A stretch of DNA of 64,000 nucleotides from Mytilisepta virgata (lineage: Eukaryota > Mollusca > Bivalvia > Mytilida > Mytilidae), in contig CM051516.1 in assembly GCA_028015205.1 (NCBI GenBank), positions 32,812,230 through 32,876,229 of the forward strand, in the 5' to 3' direction. Of the stretch, positions 61,001-64,000 are shown piece after piece. The translations under genes and the position numbers were made by a program. Every line of letters starts with the position of its first letter. Position 1 is the first letter of the stretch. The notes below the pieces were generated by a model that did not search any database, was not told where the DNA came from, and saw only the letters and a program-made list of their open reading frames with translations.

Positions 61001-63553
61001 GATAAAAAAAAACCTTTCTTACCTTTAATGTATAAAGTAATTTCTCCTGTAGCAAGTGTACCATTAAGTTTTGTATCACATCTGTAAGTGCCTTCATCAC
61101 TAGCGTCAACGTTTTTTATTTGAAGATGTAACTCGCTAATGTTGTAGTTCCCTATAATTGCATATTTTGTCCCGGTCAAATTTGGATTGATGGAAAGTCC
61201 ATCTGAAAAAACTACTCTTTTGTGAGTCCTGTGCCAGGTAACGGTATCATTTGATTTAAAAGGACATTTAAGTAGGACTGTAGTGCCAATATGTACAGGA
61301 ATGCTTGATTTCTTTAAACAGCAGTAACCTGGAACTAAATATTCATATTTAAATGTTTTTTTTATTAATGCTCGTTCTTTAACTAAATGGTATCTATGGA
61401 AATAATTATGAATATCTGCATTGTATTATGATATTTTGGATTTGATTGTTGCAAATTACGTTTCTGAATACGGATATGTGCAACCATCAAATTGAAAACT
61501 GATGAAAGCAAATATTGAAACACTACCATTATCTCAATTCTAACTGTCAAGATTTTGATTAAATCAGATGTTTTAAATTGCGTCATACGGCTTTAGTTTA
61601 AGAATTGAGGGCATGCGATTTTCATCCTTTTCCAATGTGTTCAATTGACTGCTAATCTACTGTGATGAATTTTACTTCTTTGTTGTTCTTAAATTAGATT
61701 GGGGCGATTTATTAAACGTGTATTATTCAACGTTTGAACAAGGCTATCTATTATATCCTTGGCTTTGGCGGGAAAGTCAATTAGTCGAGTTTATGCAGAA
61801 AGAGTTGTTTATTGCATGGAACACCCCTGTCGAATATAATAGTATAACCCATCGGGTACTATATATTCAGGCGAGAACCGAGTCTCGGCGTCTTATAGCT
61901 CCTGGTAAAGACGACAGTGCAGTATATGCAGTTTAAAAGTATACTGTATAAATAAGATCAGAAAAACTCTTGCTTGTGTAGCAGACTGATTTACAAGGAA
62001 AGTATTACCAAAAAGATACAAAGCGACCCGCTGTCACTTACTTTTCAACAATTATGTAGCAGACTGTCTCGTATATTGAGGACAATCTGTCCATGCAAAC
62101 CTGATATTGTTCAGTCACTGTGTATATATTTTGTAAATAGGATTTTATAGCAAAGAGCTATTCTACATATTTTAGTTCATTGTGTTATAACTTGTTGATA
62201 TTATATGATATATTTGTATAAGGGGGCATGTTGTACCCTTATTATTTGTGAACAGACAGCTTGAATCCTAGGTCAACCTGGAACGAACTAATAACACCTT
62301 GGCGGCTACATTACACTACTATTGGAGGTATTCTAGGGATAAATCTCATCTAGTTAACCTGCGCAGCATGTCGGTGATTTTGAAAGTATGGTATTTTAAA
62401 GCACAGAAAAAGAATCTCAATTTGATTAATTCATAAACATTTTTCAGATTTGACATTAAATTGAAAATTATTTTTATTTTTTACAAATAAAATTAATATT
62501 ATAGTCCTTTCATGTACAGTTATAAGACATCTCGTTTTTAAAGATAAGGACACCTATTATGGATTCTGATGTACCTTGTTCCGTTATTTGACATTTAATT
62601 CTGCAGTACAACGTGTTTGGTTTATTGTTTAGGGTTTAGAATTTTTGGCTTTAGCATTCTTTACATTTGCACATTACTCACACACGGTTGCATCAAAATT
62701 GGCACCAGAGAATTATTCTTTTATTTTTCTCTCAATTAAATAAAAATAGTAACAATGTATATGTTGAATGATATTTTTAAAAATCTACAATAATCAGTAA
62801 TATCGGTTATATCCACATCACAGGTATCTTAAGGAGAAACTGCCACATTTGGACACCTTGTTTGTTTTCCTAACCGTTACTGCAATCTAAATGCATGTGC
62901 AGTCAATCTAAGCAAACTTAAATCTCCAAACCCATACAATAATACAATAATAAATAGAAGGACTTCGAGTATGATTCATGGTCTACTTGTCCAATTTAGC
63001 CTTTTGTTTGCACACCTGACGAACCCCAAAGCCTATTCCCATCCAGTCTGTAACAGAATGTAAACCACGAAAGCAGAAATTCAAAGAACGCCAAGTGCCA
63101 TGCCTGAAATAAAAGTTTTTTCCTCTCTTCTTGATTGCTAATCTTTATTCAAACTTGTCAACTTTTAAATGCCCGTAATGCAGGTTTGAATCCACCACAA
63201 ATTGGAAAATTCAAAATAAAAACGTTATCTCGTTCGTTTGTCATTGAGCTTCCTGCAATGGCTTTGTAAAGGAAATTGGCGATTGCGACTTTGGCATAAA
63301 AATATTTCGCCAACTAAATACAGGGAAGTTGACATGCAATTAATGATTATTTTCTGTTTTAAAAATTAACTTTAAGCATTATTTCCTTTTACTTAAAAGG
63401 TTAATTTTATTCAGAAAAGTTCTAATAAAGGCAGTTTAAAAAGTGAAAAAAAAATTGTAAGATATATCTGATTAGAATTTGTGAGATTAAAATCATACCT
63501 TGTAGTAATAGAACGCCAAGGAGTGTTCTCAAAACTGAATCTAGTACTTTCAT
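55097..63553 (-). CDS. Single-Ig type I membrane receptor with five YMN motifs in the cytoplasmic tail
   Basis: The exons on the minus strand are 63,553-63,499, 61,334-61,023 and 55,986-55,097. Donors are GTATG and GTAAG. The last acceptor has a long pyrimidine tract (TTTTCTTCTGTTTTTGTAG). Both junctions are phase 1, giving 418 residues. Residues 1-18 form a signal peptide (MKVLDSVLRTLLGVLLLQ). Residues 20-122 form a V-like Ig domain with Cys42, Trp52 and DASDEGTYRC ending at Cys104. A membrane helix spans about 128-150, followed by a basic stop-transfer segment (RPRSLLQLRRSR). The tail is Asn/Gln-rich and repeats a roughly 23-residue unit around NEQxYMNP. Tyr267, 289, 311, 334 and 360 all lie in YMN, matching the pYxN consensus for Grb2-type SH2 domains; none is YxxM. 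An immune or adhesion receptor signalling through adaptor recruitment is inferred. Two acceptors six bases apart before the Ig exon would change two residues only. No classical ITIM or ITAM is seen. Confidence 0.75.
57190..57755 (+). pseudogene. 5'-truncated LINE end with (TTGTC)n tail, in intron 2 of the receptor gene
   Basis: After one frame change near 57,410 the plus strand reads VGDEFHYLFTCTVNE, then REKCIPKYYTENPRCHKLYR, ending at a stop at about 57,605. This matches the C-terminal zinc-knuckle-like segment of mollusc LINE reverse transcriptase ORFs (E-F-H-x-L-x-x-C, then PxYY). A 3' region follows, with AATAAAATT and four to five TTGTC units (57,733-57,753). Ending in a short tandem repeat is known for CR1-like LINEs. 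It lies antisense to the receptor gene. Confidence 0.6.
59618..59712. repeat. Perfect 35-bp inverted repeat with AT-rich loop
   Basis: The left arm 59,618-59,652 (CACCATCAACAAAGTTTAAA...) and the right arm 59,678-59,712 are exact reverse complements. The 25-bp loop is only A and T. The total is 95 bp in the long intron of the receptor gene. It could be a very small MITE or a hairpin RNA precursor; nothing here tells which. Confidence 0.9.
60060..60091. repeat. Perfect 32-bp palindrome
   Basis: CTGGGACTATTATACT is followed without spacer by its exact reverse complement. It could extrude as a cruciform or be the closed centre of a foldback. Confidence 0.9.
60391..60547. repeat. Foldback repeat (about 157 bp)
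   Basis: GATTCTCCTTCATGTACGAG...GATAGTTAAATTTGATTTT on the left pairs imperfectly with the right half ending GAAGGGGAATC, around a CGCGCGAGCTTTAGCGAGCG centre. It is non-coding and MITE-like. Confidence 0.65.
61335..63498. other. Intron 1 of the Ig receptor gene
   Basis: The intron separates the signal-peptide exon from the Ig exon. No further exon, repeat or RNA gene was recognised. The 72-residue plus-strand frame at 61,718-61,936 has no recognisable feature. Confidence 0.55.
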
Positions 63554-63884
63554 ATCTGCTCATCCAATTTCTGTTAACAAAGAAGACTGGTCCGTCTAAT
63601 ATTATGCTTTATTATAACGGAATATAAATCGTTACATGTATGAACACTTTTTTTGTACTGCATGGATTTAATTTCAACAACGGAAATATCAAGACTTATT
63701 TCCTGTTAGGAAACTAACAAAATATGCTTTAATTTCTGCCCTTTGTATCAGTCATTCAAAACCTACAAAATTCTAAAGTCATGACATACATAACAATTAT
63801 ATTTTATTAACTCGGAGATGAGATATATTAATTTTGTTTTAATATTTTGTGGAGCATAATTGTTTTTAAGATCTTTCCAATATC

Positions 63885-64000
63885 GTAGAATATTAACGAT
63901 TTTTTTACACTTGACTTAAAACTTAAACTACACATATACCATAAAGTTTTCAATGATGCGAGACATGTTTAGACTCCAGAATTCGGAAGTAGAGCTTTCA
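63885..64000. repeat. Duplicated 3' flank of the Ig receptor gene, copy 2 (cut by window edge)
   Basis: It matches 54,803-54,923 with few differences. By analogy the AATAAA and last exon of a paralogous receptor gene should lie just beyond position 64,000. Confidence 0.8.

Overview
The window is eukaryotic, AT-rich and intron-bearing. It most likely comes from a bivalve mollusc, probably a mussel (Mytilidae). The grounds are tRNA-headed SINEs including a V-SINE-like element, the dispersed GCTCACCTG-bounded repeat family with internal tandem units, hammerhead-ribozyme retroelements, and small immune-type genes built from phase-1 exons. Species is inferred from repeat content only. Genes are sparse and most of the window is transposable-element debris.

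Layout. 1-1,080: 5' exon of a secreted PAN/apple-domain gene running off the left edge (minus). 1.1-12.4 kb: non-coding with MITE-like and foldback repeats, a broken DDE transposase (6.3-6.7 kb) and a broken Ty3/gypsy-type integrase (9.4-10.1 kb). 12.4-13.5 kb: an intact intronless 334-residue basic, low-complexity protein (minus). 15.8-19.1 kb: dispersed repeats. 20.3-21.3 kb: a TPR-like intronless gene with one frameshift (minus). 22.9-29.7 kb: a degenerate L1/Tx1-like LINE (minus) split by two later insertions. 29.7-31.4 kb: an element with terminal inverted repeats. 34-41 kb: tandem repeats, a 1.8-kb tandem segmental duplication and several small retroelements.

The most striking RNA feature is at 35,348-35,823. 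Two identical 98-bp repeats lie 378 bp apart, and each holds a complete type I hammerhead ribozyme on the minus strand. This is the organisation of a retrozyme, a non-autonomous retroelement whose RNA self-cleaves and circularises. A second, different hammerhead lies at 40,171-40,214 (plus), with a decayed relative at 49,067-49,115.

The right half holds two immunoglobulin-domain genes. One (plus, 42,296-46,927) has four exons with matching phases and predicts a 229-residue secreted protein. The other (minus, 55,097-63,553) has three exons joined phase 1-1 and predicts a 418-residue type I membrane receptor: signal peptide, one V-like Ig domain, one membrane helix, and a cytoplasmic tail with five YMN motifs in a roughly 23-residue repeat. 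YMN fits the Grb2 SH2-binding pYxN consensus. The sequence just 3' of this gene reappears at the right edge of the window about 9.1 kb away, in the same orientation. This suggests the gene belongs to a tandem array of paralogues continuing past the edge.

Limits: gene models rest on open frames, splice consensus and phase agreement read by eye. No homology search, RNA evidence or folding software was available, and repeat borders without target-site duplications are approximate.
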